Positions 8,245 through 16,496 of a stretch of 26,903 nt of DNA are shown one piece after another (position 1 is the first letter of the stretch; the number at the start of each line of letters is the position of its first letter). Source of the DNA: Dictyoglomota bacterium (lineage in GTDB: Bacteria; Dictyoglomota; Dictyoglomia; Dictyoglomales; Dictyoglomaceae); NCBI GenBank assembly GCA_029776735.1, contig JAKOUL010000053.1:1-26903 (forward strand), given 5' to 3'. Position numbers and translations under genes: made by a program. The notes beneath the pieces were generated by a model. It saw nothing but the letters and a program-made list of their open reading frames with translations, ran no database searches and was not told where the DNA came from.

Positions 8245-9310
8245 AGAGGCTACTCTTGTCTTAGAAACAGGGCATACATATATAGGTGAAAGTTTTGGAT
8301 ATGAAGGGGAGAAAGTAGGAGAAATTGTCTTCAATACCAGTATGATTGGATATCCACAGGAGCTGACAGATCCATCATATACTAATCAAATTATTGTCTT
8401 TTCTTATCCACTAATAGGAAATTATGGAATAGATATGGAACGATTAGAAAGCAATAAAATTTATAGTGCAGGAGTTGTAGCAAGAGAATTTAATGACTAT
8501 AAATTTCATTGGGATAGCGAGCTTACCCTTTCTGAATTTTTAATCAAAAATAAAATTGTAGGGATTCATAATGTGGATACCAGAGCTATTGTGAGAGAGA
8601 TAAGGAAATTTGGTACTATGAAAGCTATAATCTCCACTGAAGAAAAAGATCCCTTTGTCCTTGCAAAAAAACTCGCAAATTATGACTTCAATTATTTAGA
8701 CTTAGTAAGAAGGATAACTACCACGGTGCCTTACGAAATAAATCCTGAGGGAGAAAAAAGAATAGCACTTCTTGATTTTGGTGTGAAAAGAGGAATTATA
8801 AGGGAGCTTTTAAAATATAATTTTAGAATAAAAGTTTTTCCTGCTTGGACCTCATTTGAAGATATAAAAAATTACGAACCTCATGGGATATTGCTCTCAA
8901 ATGGACCTGGGGATCCTTCTAATGTTCCTTATGTACAAGAAACGATAAGAAGTATTTTAAAAATGGAGAAACCTATATTAGGTATTTGTCTTGGGATTCT
9001 ACTTTTAGCCTTGAGTGTGGGGGGAAGGACATATAAATTAAAATTTGGACATCGTGGTGCAAACCATCCTGTTTATAATACAGATTCAGGGAGGGTATTT
9101 ATTACTTCTCAAAACCATAGCTATGCCATAAATGATAGCACCTTACCTTCCGGTTTTGAGGTAAATTACTATAACCTAAATGATAATACTGTGGAAGGAA
9201 TAAAACATAACTCTCTACCAATTATAGCAGTACAGTTTCATCCAGAGGCATCACCAGGTCCATTGGATACAAGATTCTTATTTGACGAGTTTTATAGACT
9301 TATTGTATAG
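8234..9310 (+). CDS. carA: Carbamoyl-phosphate synthase small (glutaminase) subunit
   Basis: CarA splits glutamine and passes ammonia to CarB. The 358-residue protein has the CPSase small-chain domain ('TSMIGYPQELTDPSYTNQI') and a C-terminal class I glutamine amidotransferase domain with the triad C252 ('GICLG'), H336 and E338 ('QFHPEAS'). The two residues after the nucleophile loop, normally His-Gln ('GICLGHQ'), are Ile-Leu here (I255, L256), and the 'QNHGF' glutamine-contact segment reads 'QNHSY'; both are unusual. ATG 8234 is chosen because AGGAG lies at 8221-8225; the in-frame GTG at 8225 overlaps that site. It overlaps argD by 11 bases. Confidence 0.93.
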   Translation: MQNKEATLVLETGHTYIGESFGYEGEKVGEIVFNTSMIGYPQELTDPSYTNQIIVFSYPLIGNYGIDMERLESNKIYSAGVVAREFNDYKFHWDSELTLSEFLIKNKIVGIHNVDTRAIVREIRKFGTMKAIISTEEKDPFVLAKKLANYDFNYLDLVRRITTTVPYEINPEGEKRIALLDFGVKRGIIRELLKYNFRIKVFPAWTSFEDIKNYEPHGILLSNGPGDPSNVPYVQETIRSILKMEKPILGICLGILLLALSVGGRTYKLKFGHRGANHPVYNTDSGRVFITSQNHSYAINDSTLPSGFEVNYYNLNDNTVEGIKHNSLPIIAVQFHPEASPGPLDTRFLFDEFYRLIV

Positions 9311-9324
9311 AGAGGTGGTCATTC

Positions 9325-12300
9325 TTGGAGAAAAAGTATGAGAAAATTTTAGTCATAGGTTCGGGTCCTATTGTGATAGGGCAGGCAGCAGAGTTTGATT
9401 ATTCAGGAACTCAAGCTTGCAAGGCTTTAAGAGAAGAAGGTGTAGAAGTAGTCCTTGTTAATTCCAACCCTGCTACTATTATGACCGACTGGGAAATGGC
9501 TGATAGGATTTATATAGAACCTATTACTGTGGAAAGTATAAGTAGGATTCTTGAAAAGGAAAGACCTGATGGGATTATTGCTACTCTTGGAGGGCAGACA
9601 GGCTTAAATCTTGCTATGGAAATTGCTTCTTCAGGAGTTTTGGATAAAGTTGATATTCCTCTTTTAGGAGCATCTCTGGAGTCCATAAGTATGGCGGAAG
9701 ACAGAGAGCTATTTAGGAAAAGAATGGGAGAGATTGGAGAACCTGTACTTTCAAGTGTAGTAGTAAGATCCATAGATGAAGGTAGAGAAGCTGGTAGGGA
9801 GATGGGATTTCCTTTGGTTATAAGACCTGCTTATACTTTAGGAGGAACAGGTGGAGGTGTTGTAGAGACAGAAGAGGAATTTGAAAGAGCTCTACTTAAA
9901 GGTCTAAAGTTAAGTCCGGTAAGTCAAGTCTTACTTGAAAAAAGTGTTGTAGGATGGAAAGAGATAGAATTTGAGGTAATGAGAGATAGAAAAGGAAATG
10001 TGATAACCATATGTGGTATGGAAAACGTGGATCCTATGGGGATTCATACTGGTGATAGTATAGTTGTAGCTCCCACACAAACTCTAAATGATATAGAATA
10101 TCAGATGTTAAGAAGCGCATCTTTAAAAATCATCTCAGCCCTTAAAATTGAAGGTGGATGCAATATTCAGTTTGCGTTAAATCCTAATAGTAGAGAGTAC
10201 TATGTAATAGAAGTAAACCCAAGAGTGAGTAGATCCAGTGCTTTAGCATCAAAAGCCACTGGATTTCCTATTGCAAGGCTTACTGCTAAGATTGCTTTAG
10301 GAAGGACTCTTGATGAAATAAGAAACCCTGTTACAAAAGAAACTTATGCTGCTTTTGAGCCTGCTTTAGATTATGTAGTGGTTAAGATTCCAAAATGGGC
10401 TTTTGAAAAGTTTAAAGTGAAAGAAAGAAGACTTGGGACACAGATGCAAGCTACGGGAGAGGTAATGGCATTAGGAAGAACCTTTGAAGAGGCTCTTTCA
10501 AAAGCATTAAGATCTTTAGAGGTTGAGGCTGGTCTTTTTGATCATAGATTTTCCTATTTTACTGATGAGGAAATAAAAAAATATTTGAAAGAAGCAGATG
10601 ATAGGAGGCTCTTCCTCCTTGCTGAGGGATTTAGGAGAGGCATGGGTGTTGACGAAGCTTATGAACTTACAAAGATTGATAAATTCTTCCTCACAAAGAT
10701 TTATAATCTTATTAAACTTTCCAAAGAATATAATGGTAAATCTCTCTCTGAAATAACACCTCAAGAATTAAGAAGACTTAAGAAGATTGGACTTGGGGAT
10801 TATGATCTTTCATGCTTTTTAAATGCTACAAAGGAAGAAATTTTTAGATTCAGAAGGTTACACAAAATTTTCCCTGTTTACAAAATTGTAGATACTTGTG
10901 CTGCAGAATTTTCAGCTCAAAGTCCATATTATTACTCTACTTATGAAGAGGAAAATGAAGCTCAAAAGAATCCTCAAAGGTCTGTAGTGGTTATCGGAAG
11001 TGGACCTATAAGGATAGGGCAAGGGATTGAATTTGATTATTGTACTGTACATGCAGTACAGGCAATAAGAGAAGAAGGACTTGTATCTGTTATGATAAAT
11101 AACAATCCTGAAACCTTAAGTACAGACTTTGATATGTCTGATAGGTTATACTTTGAGCCTTTAACTGCAGAGGATGTTACCAATATTATGGAACAAGAAG
11201 AACCTCTTGGATTTATATCTCAGTTTGGTGGTCAAACTGCTATAAATCTTTTAAAGAATTTGACTCAGAGGGGTTTTTATCTCCTTGGTACTTCTCAGAA
11301 AAGTATTGATCTTGCAGAAGATAGAGAAAAGTTTGATAGGTTTTTAAGAGGACTTAATATTCCAAGACCTGAGGGATATTACATAAGAAATCTTGAGGAA
11401 GCGAGGGAAGTAATAAATGAAATAGGCTTTCCAGTACTTTTAAGACCATCTTATGTTCTTGGTGGAAGGGCTATGATTATAGTAACAAATATGGAGGATC
11501 TGGAGAGCTATTTTAAAAGAAGAGATATAATTTTACCCCTTTGGATAGATCAATTTATCTTAGGTAAGGAAACAGAAGTAGATCTTCTTTGCGATGGAAA
11601 GGAAGTATTTATTCCTGGAGTTATGGAACATATTGAGAGAGCAGGAGTTCATTCTGGAGATAGTACTACAGTATTCCCTGCCTACTCTTTATCTAAGAAG
11701 GTAATAGATACTATTGTAGATTACTCTACTAAGATTGCTTTAGGACTTGAGGTGAAAGGACTTTTAAATATCCAATATGTGGTTTCCAAAAAAGATGAGA
11801 AGGTATATGTGTTGGAAGCAAATCCTCGTGCATCAAGAACAGTTCCTTACTTGAGTAAAATTTTAAGACTTCCTCTTGTAAGATTTGCTACTAAGATAGC
11901 TCTGGGCTACTCCTTAAAAGATCTTAATCTCAAACCAGGGCTTCATCCATCTCCTGACTACTATGCTATAAAAGCTCCTGTGTTTTCCTTTACAAAAATA
12001 AAAGGAGCCGAAATAGAACTTGGTCCTGAGATGAGATCTACAGGTGAAGTTATGGGAATAGATTATGATTGGTCTAAAGCTATTTATAAAGCATTACTTG
12101 CCAGTGGTATAAAAGTGCCTATAAATGGTGGAAGAATTTTTGTTACCACATACTTTGAGGCTTTATGGGATACTCTCATTAAAAAGGGATATAAATTGTA
12201 TTCTTTAGAAGAAAGAGATGGATTTATTAAGATAGAGCCTAAGGGGGATGAGCTTACAACTCTTACTTCCTATAATTTTGATCTTGTAGTAGCTATCGGT

Positions 12301-12489
12301 GAAAAGGATAAATTATGGAGAAGAGCTTGTTTTGATGTAGGAATTCCATGTATTGTAGCCGAGGATATGTGGAATGCCATAATCAAAATGCTCTCTGAGA
12401 TTAACGGTGATATTGATTATAGGGCTATTCAAGAGTTTTATAAGGAGGAAAAATGGCTCTCTGGCAAAGTCGTTGGACAAAGTCTCTAA
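9325..12489 (+). CDS. carB: Carbamoyl-phosphate synthase large subunit
   Basis: CarB makes carbamoyl phosphate from bicarbonate, ammonia and two ATP; the product feeds ArgF and pyrimidine synthesis. At 1054 residues it is full length, with two homologous halves, each opening with 'GSGPI.IGQ..EFDY' (about residues 12 and 557) and each with an ATP-grasp domain ('RPAYTLGGTGGG', 'RPSYVLGGRAM'). The short C-terminal part (about 930-1054) is the MGS-like regulatory domain. Start is TTG at 9325, with GAGGTGG six bases before it. It overlaps argH by 37 bases, so argH translation depends on ribosomes passing the carB end. Confidence 0.97.
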   Translation: MEKKYEKILVIGSGPIVIGQAAEFDYSGTQACKALREEGVEVVLVNSNPATIMTDWEMADRIYIEPITVESISRILEKERPDGIIATLGGQTGLNLAMEIASSGVLDKVDIPLLGASLESISMAEDRELFRKRMGEIGEPVLSSVVVRSIDEGREAGREMGFPLVIRPAYTLGGTGGGVVETEEEFERALLKGLKLSPVSQVLLEKSVVGWKEIEFEVMRDRKGNVITICGMENVDPMGIHTGDSIVVAPTQTLNDIEYQMLRSASLKIISALKIEGGCNIQFALNPNSREYYVIEVNPRVSRSSALASKATGFPIARLTAKIALGRTLDEIRNPVTKETYAAFEPALDYVVVKIPKWAFEKFKVKERRLGTQMQATGEVMALGRTFEEALSKALRSLEVEAGLFDHRFSYFTDEEIKKYLKEADDRRLFLLAEGFRRGMGVDEAYELTKIDKFFLTKIYNLIKLSKEYNGKSLSEITPQELRRLKKIGLGDYDLSCFLNATKEEIFRFRRLHKIFPVYKIVDTCAAEFSAQSPYYYSTYEEENEAQKNPQRSVVVIGSGPIRIGQGIEFDYCTVHAVQAIREEGLVSVMINNNPETLSTDFDMSDRLYFEPLTAEDVTNIMEQEEPLGFISQFGGQTAINLLKNLTQRGFYLLGTSQKSIDLAEDREKFDRFLRGLNIPRPEGYYIRNLEEAREVINEIGFPVLLRPSYVLGGRAMIIVTNMEDLESYFKRRDIILPLWIDQFILGKETEVDLLCDGKEVFIPGVMEHIERAGVHSGDSTTVFPAYSLSKKVIDTIVDYSTKIALGLEVKGLLNIQYVVSKKDEKVYVLEANPRASRTVPYLSKILRLPLVRFATKIALGYSLKDLNLKPGLHPSPDYYAIKAPVFSFTKIKGAEIELGPEMRSTGEVMGIDYDWSKAIYKALLASGIKVPINGGRIFVTTYFEALWDTLIKKGYKLYSLEERDGFIKIEPKGDELTTLTSYNFDLVVAIGEKDKLWRRACFDVGIPCIVAEDMWNAIIKMLSEINGDIDYRAIQEFYKEEKWLSGKVVGQSL

Positions 12490-13892
12490 ATAAAGATGTG
12501 GAAGATTTTACTTTTTCTCTAAGTTTTGATAAAAGACTTTGGAAGGCTGATCTTGTTGGAACTTGTGCTCATCTCCTTACTTTGAAAAAGATAGGTATGT
12601 TTAATTCCAATGAGATGCAAATTCTTAGAGATGCCATATTAGATCTTAATTCGTCAATTTTAACTGATCCTAATATTATCAGTGATGCAGAGGACATTCA
12701 CACTTTTATAGAAGAGAAGTTAACGCAAAAAATAGGTGATATAGGAAAGAAGATTCATACAGGAAGAAGTAGGAACGATCAGGTAGCAATAGATTTCAGA
12801 CTCTACCTTCGTGAAGAGGTTTGTGAAATTTCAAGCCTTCTTATAGAGTTTAGAGCTGTGCTTCTTAGTCTTGCAAAAGAACATATAGATACAGTAATGC
12901 CAGGATATACTCATCTTCAACATGCCCAGCCAGTTACCCTTGGACATTATTTTCTTGCTTACGACTCTATGTTTGAAAGGGATTTGGAAAGACTGGGAGA
13001 TCTATATAAAAGATTAGATGTGATGCCTCTTGGATCAGGTGCATTAGCAGGAAGTAGTATTCCCCTTGATAGAGAATATACTGCAAAACTTTTAAAGTTT
13101 TCAAAAATATCTCAAAATAGTATGGATGCTGTTTCCGATAGGGATTTTGCATTAGAGTTTTTATTCTTTGCTTCCTTGACATATCTTCATCTTTCTCGTC
13201 TTGCAGAAGAGATTATTCTTTGGTCATCTCAAGAATTCTCATTTTTAACACTACCAGAAGAGTATTCTACAGGAAGCAGTATGATGCCTCATAAAAGGAA
13301 TCCTGATGTAGCTGAACTTACCCGTGGAAAGGTAGGAAAAATAATAGGAAATCTAATGGATCTTTTTATTACATTAAAGGCTTTACCTTTAAGTTATAAC
13401 AGAGACATTCAAGAGGATAAACCATTGGTATTTTCTGCTGTAGATGAATTAAAATTGGCTTTTAAGGTCTGGATTGGATTTCTTCCTAAGATTGAGTTTC
13501 ATAAAGAAAACTTAAAAAGGTTTGCAGAAGATTCTTTCCTTTTAGCTACAGATCTTGCAGAGTATTTAGTCCTAAAGGGAGTTCCCTTTAGAGAAGCTCA
13601 TAAGATAATTGGAGACTTGGTGAGATACTGCGAAGAGAAAAAGAAAAATTTCAATGAATTAAAAATTGATGAATGGAAAACATTTTCTCCTTTTTTTGAA
13701 GAGGATGTTTTTGATCTATTATCTCCTGAAAAAAGTGTAAATGCTAAGAAAACCTTTGGAAGTCCCAATCCTAAGATTAATTTGAAAGTTTTAGAAACTA
13801 AACTCTCTTCTTTAGAGAGCTTAAAAGAGGAATGGGAAGAAAGAAGAAAGAATTTACCAACTTTAGAAGAGCTTTTATCAAAATTCCTTTAA
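12453..13892 (+). CDS. argH: Argininosuccinate lyase
   Basis: ArgH splits argininosuccinate to arginine and fumarate. The 479-residue protein of the fumarase/aspartase superfamily has 'HTGRSRNDQVA', 'HLQHAQPVT' and the signature loop 'GSSMMPHKRNPD' with the mobile serines S275-S276. The ATG lies inside the end of carB and is placed by AAGGAGG at 12441-12447. It is the last gene of the arginine operon; no hairpin terminator follows, and its stop codon overlaps that of the convergent regulator gene by four bases. Length is close to the usual 450-470. Confidence 0.96.
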   Translation: MALWQSRWTKSLNKDVEDFTFSLSFDKRLWKADLVGTCAHLLTLKKIGMFNSNEMQILRDAILDLNSSILTDPNIISDAEDIHTFIEEKLTQKIGDIGKKIHTGRSRNDQVAIDFRLYLREEVCEISSLLIEFRAVLLSLAKEHIDTVMPGYTHLQHAQPVTLGHYFLAYDSMFERDLERLGDLYKRLDVMPLGSGALAGSSIPLDREYTAKLLKFSKISQNSMDAVSDRDFALEFLFFASLTYLHLSRLAEEIILWSSQEFSFLTLPEEYSTGSSMMPHKRNPDVAELTRGKVGKIIGNLMDLFITLKALPLSYNRDIQEDKPLVFSAVDELKLAFKVWIGFLPKIEFHKENLKRFAEDSFLLATDLAEYLVLKGVPFREAHKIIGDLVRYCEEKKKNFNELKIDEWKTFSPFFEEDVFDLLSPEKSVNAKKTFGSPNPKINLKVLETKLSSLESLKEEWEERRKNLPTLEELLSKFL

Positions 13893-14884
13893 TCTAAGAG
13901 TTCTTTAATAGGAATTAAATCCTCATACTTATATATTATACTCATTGCTTTATTTTCTGCATCTATTCCTGCTTCAATAACGCCTGCTAATGGATTTAAT
14001 CCTCCTGCTATTACTAAACCAGCAGTTCCGGGAGTGACTGGAACTGCTAAGATCTCTTGATTAGGTTTACCAAGAAGTATCTTCCCAGAAAGCCCAATCT
14101 CTTTTATCTCCTCAAGGATTTTTTCTGTCTCATCTCTGGCAGAAAGTGGTATCTCCCTAAAGGTAGCAAGTATCTTGCCCTCTTTTCTTCTTACGGTGTT
14201 GATGACCGATGTCATCCCACTTTTTATAAGGATTTCTAATGGATCTAAAGTAGAACCTTGATAAGTTATAGCTTCAAGAAATCTTGTGGTCTCTCCAGCT
14301 TTTATCTCTAAAACTCCTCCCAATTTAGCATTCACAGGTATACCATTTTTTATTAAAATACCATGTATAGTTACACTACATAAAGTTCCAATAATTGCTT
14401 TTTTCTCTGGTACTATAATGCCTGGTACTATTTCTTCATCTTCTCTTTCAAAGATTATAACTTTCTCGCTTATGCCATATCCTTTTTTGAGTATCTCTCC
14501 TATTATATTGAGAGCCTTTTTAAGATCTTTTTTAGGAACAATTGAAAGATTTAAAACTACATTTCCTTTTCCATTAGATTTATCTAAGGTTACATGAAAA
14601 GCTAAGTTTTCTATCTTACTTATGATAAAACCTAACTTGTCTGATACAAGAGCATTTTTTATCTCTTCTCTTCCCTTTTCAGTTATTAATCTTCCCTTTT
14701 TCCCTACAACTTTTGTAAACCCTCTTTCATCCATTAATTTTAAATGATATCTTACAGCTCTTTCACTTAGCTCAATTCCTCTTTCAAGGAGTTTTTCCGA
14801 TATAAAACTTGCTCCAACAGGTTCTGTAGCATTGTTTAAAATTTCTAAGATTGAGATAATTTTCCTTTCAATATCCTTATTCAT
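13889..14884 (-). CDS. NrpR-like transcriptional regulator (winged helix plus one NRD domain)
   Basis: The 331-residue protein has an N-terminal winged helix (about 1-75: 'SERAVRYHLKLMDERGFTKVVGKKGRLITEKG') followed by one long domain resembling the nitrogen regulatory domain (DUF128) of NrpR. In methanogens NrpR represses nitrogen assimilation genes and is released by 2-oxoglutarate; many archaeal forms have two such domains, this one has a single one. The ATG follows the upstream small gene by six bases and has no clear ribosome site, so coupled translation is likely. Its tail overlaps argH by four bases. That it regulates the arginine or carbamoyl phosphate genes is inference; I did not see the archaeal GGAA-N6-TTCC operator in the promoter regions here. 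Confidence 0.8.
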   Translation of the reverse strand: MNKDIERKIISILEILNNATEPVGASFISEKLLERGIELSERAVRYHLKLMDERGFTKVVGKKGRLITEKGREEIKNALVSDKLGFIISKIENLAFHVTLDKSNGKGNVVLNLSIVPKKDLKKALNIIGEILKKGYGISEKVIIFEREDEEIVPGIIVPEKKAIIGTLCSVTIHGILIKNGIPVNAKLGGVLEIKAGETTRFLEAITYQGSTLDPLEILIKSGMTSVINTVRRKEGKILATFREIPLSARDETEKILEEIKEIGLSGKILLGKPNQEILAVPVTPGTAGLVIAGGLNPLAGVIEAGIDAENKAMSIIYKYEDLIPIKELLD

Positions 14885-14890
14885 GATTAA

Positions 14891-15154
14891 CTAATGGATA
14901 TAATAGGTGTGTGGAAACAGTAAATCCCAATCCGCTTCTTGCTTTAGTCCACCTTCTTGTTGCAAGAATTTTTTGGTGGCTAAAGCAAGAAATTGGGCTA
15001 AAATTAAATAGTCATCCTCTTCTATCTGTTCATCTAACTCATCCTTCAGCTCCTCAGAAAGTTCTAATTTATCAACATAACTTTCCAGAGCTGTATAATA
15101 AAAAACGACAAGCCTCTCTTCCCAGTCTAAATTAGATTTAGAAAATTTCTTCAA
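14891..15154 (-). CDS. Small acidic hypothetical protein
   Basis: I do not recognise this 87-residue protein. It is rich in Glu, Asp and Leu, probably all helical ('LELSEELKDELDEQIEEDDYL'), and ends in an aromatic tail ('DWDLLFPHTYYIH'). No signal peptide or membrane segment is seen. It starts with TTG at 15154, supported by GGGAGG seven bases upstream. It lies between another small gene (15199-15384) and the NrpR-like gene, all on the minus strand and closely spaced, so the three likely form one transcript. A 52-base nested inverted repeat (14938-14989) lies within its coding sequence. Confidence 0.7.
   Translation of the reverse strand: MKKFSKSNLDWEERLVVFYYTALESYVDKLELSEELKDELDEQIEEDDYLILAQFLALATKKFLQQEGGLKQEADWDLLFPHTYYIH
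14938..14989 (-). repeat. Nested inverted repeat inside the small acidic gene
   Basis: Outer arms at 14938-14953 and 14975-14989 pair over 15 bases with one bulge (CTTGCTTTAG(T)CCACC with GGTGGCTAAAGCAAG). Between them a second stem, TTCTTG-TTG-CAAGAA (14954-14968), folds on its own, followed by six T (six A in the minus-strand mRNA). In the mRNA this would be a long stem-loop near the 3' end of the small gene, about 60 bases before the start of the NrpR-like gene. Confidence 0.6.
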
Positions 15155-15198
15155 AAGGAAACCTCCCTAATTTAAATAATTAAGTTATGCTCTTGTTT

Positions 15199-15384
15199 TT
15201 AAGATTTATCTGATTTAAGATTTATTGGAGCTGATGAGTCTTCCAAGACCCATCTAAGAAGAGAGATCATTTTCTGAGCTGTTTCTCTTCTTATATATTC
15301 AGGTCCAAAATTTTCTAAGAGTGTTGAATGTTTGTAATCAGTTAACTCTTGTATAAGCTGTTTTATCTCTTCGGGCTTTCTCAT
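15199..15384 (-). CDS. Small hypothetical protein
   Basis: This 61-residue protein is not one I recognise. It looks helical and charged ('RKPEEIKQLIQELTDYKHSTLLENFGPEYIRRETAQKMISLLRWVLED'), with no membrane segment. The ATG at 15384 is preceded by AAGGAGGT, spaced about ten bases, and by a plausible minus-strand promoter at 15429-15457. It heads the three-gene minus-strand group that ends with the NrpR-like regulator. The good ribosome site and promoter support it as a real gene despite its size. Confidence 0.65.
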   Translation of the reverse strand: MRKPEEIKQLIQELTDYKHSTLLENFGPEYIRRETAQKMISLLRWVLEDSSAPINLKSDKS

Positions 15385-15428
15385 GTTTTTATCTACCTCC
15401 TTAGCTTATTTCTTATAATTTCTCGGAT

Positions 15429-15457
15429 AGTTTAGCATAGTTTAATATTTATGACAA
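15429..15457 (-). promoter_or_regulatory. Promoter of the minus-strand small genes and nrpR-like gene
   Basis: On the minus strand TTGTCA (15452-15457) and TAAACT (15429-15434) are spaced by 17 bases. Transcription would start about 7 bases downstream, near 15422, giving a leader of some 38 bases. It overlaps the divergent promoter of the sugar isomerase-like gene. Confidence 0.5.
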
Positions 15458-15467
15458 GCTATGTTTA

Positions 15468-15476
15468 TGTTAGAAT
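15468..15476 (+). promoter_or_regulatory. Extended -10 promoter of the sugar isomerase-like gene
   Basis: TGTTAGAAT is a one-mismatch extended -10 element (TGnTATAAT). Transcription would begin near 15483, before the ribosome site at 15494-15500. This rules out the in-frame ATG at 15461, which would not be on the transcript. Confidence 0.5.
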
Positions 15477-15511
15477 TTAGATTAAGAAACTTTAGGAGGG
15501 ATAAAAAAAAA

Positions 15512-16291
15512 ATGGAAATTGTATGGTCTATGGATAATCCCATTCTACTTTCCTTTGAAGAAGAGATAGCTTTAGCTAAGGATTATTCAGAGTATATATC
15601 TCTTGGATTGGACAAAATTTTAAAGTTTTTAGAAAGAGAGAGTGTACATTCCGTAGACAATGTTTTGAAAAGCAACAATTTAAAGCCTTTAATAATTCTG
15701 CATGATTCTAAGATTGGTGAAGAATACAATGAAGAGGACTTTCAAAAAATATATGATATTTCAAAAGAACTTAATATACCTTATTTCTTAGTTAATCCTG
15801 CAGAAAAGCCCGAAAATTTAAGCTCTATTGTAGCAATAGATGTATTTAATAGAAATCTTAAAAAGCTTTTAAATTTTGTAGAGATACCAATAGTACTTAG
15901 AATAAAATCTAAATCTATTGTGAATACCTTTGGAAGAGGATGGAAAATAGCTCAAGGTAATGAAAAAATTTTTTTACTCCTTGACACATTTGATTTTTAC
16001 TCTTCAGAAGAAGATTTAGATGTATTGAAAGATAAAGATCTTTCAAAAATTAAGTTTGTACATTTGAAAGATGCTGAAAATGTTCCCAGATATTATCTAC
16101 GAGAGACTCAGCAGTTATTCCCTGGAGAAGGAGTTATACCCTTGATGCAAATCTTAATATATCTTAGAGATGGTGGATTTGATGGATATATAGTACCAGA
16201 AGTAAGAAGACCTGAATATGGGAAGATGGATCCTAAGGAGTATGCTAATAGGCTTTTTAAATCTACCAAGTATTTACTCTCTAATCTTTAA
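15512..16291 (+). CDS. Sugar phosphate isomerase/epimerase-like TIM-barrel protein
   Basis: The 259-residue protein resembles the xylose isomerase-like TIM barrel / AP endonuclease 2 family (IolE-type). The most telling part is C-terminal: 'KFVHLKDAE' followed by 'FPGEGVIPLMQILIYLRDGGFDGYIVPEV', the typical end of such barrels with His and Glu metal ligands. The front half is divergent and I cannot name a substrate. I chose ATG 15512, after AGGAGGG at 15494-15500, over the in-frame ATG at 15461 that would fall upstream of the predicted transcript start. The ribosome site to start distance is 11 bases and includes an A run of ten ending in the start codon. It faces the same way as the RpiR-TRAP genes but is separated from them by a 230-base promoter region. 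Confidence 0.7.
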   Translation: MEIVWSMDNPILLSFEEEIALAKDYSEYISLGLDKILKFLERESVHSVDNVLKSNNLKPLIILHDSKIGEEYNEEDFQKIYDISKELNIPYFLVNPAEKPENLSSIVAIDVFNRNLKKLLNFVEIPIVLRIKSKSIVNTFGRGWKIAQGNEKIFLLLDTFDFYSSEEDLDVLKDKDLSKIKFVHLKDAENVPRYYLRETQQLFPGEGVIPLMQILIYLRDGGFDGYIVPEVRRPEYGKMDPKEYANRLFKSTKYLLSNL

Positions 16292-16375
16292 GTTGTAATC
16301 TCTTTTTATTTGCTTCTGAGCCCCTGTGTTAAAAATTATTTTATTTATGAAAAAAATTTTCTTCAAGATTTTATA

Positions 16376-16403
16376 TTGACAAAATTTACAACTGTGATAT
16401 TAT
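16376..16403 (+). promoter_or_regulatory. Promoter of the rpiR-like gene
   Basis: TTGACA (16376-16381) and TATTAT (16398-16403) are spaced by 16 bases. The 230-base gap 16292-16521 holds this promoter, the palindromes noted separately and otherwise only AT-rich sequence. Transcription would start near 16410, leaving a leader of about 110 bases. Confidence 0.65.
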
Positions 16404-16438
16404 TCAAAAGTAAGTTATTTATTTAACTAATTATGGTT

Positions 16439-16453
16439 TGTAAAAAATTTACA
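16439..16453. promoter_or_regulatory. Operator-like palindrome 1 upstream of the rpiR-like gene
   Basis: TGTAAA-AAA-TTTACA is a perfect 6-3-6 palindrome. The form TGTAA...TTACA is typical of operators of RpiR-family regulators such as HexR. It lies about 30 bases downstream of the predicted transcript start, where a bound repressor would block elongation. A related sequence, TGACAAAATTTACA, overlaps the promoter at 16377-16390. Confidence 0.5.
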
Positions 16454-16496
16454 TGATTGGGTAAATTTATGAGAAATGAGGAAATTTAATTTTAAA

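Noticed and set aside
12967..13182. Minus-strand open frames of 60-130 codons within argF, kinase, argC, carB, argH, the rpiR-like gene, dctP and MFS
   Set aside because: All lie wholly opposite conserved coding sequence and none has a ribosome site or recognisable domain; they are products of codon bias.
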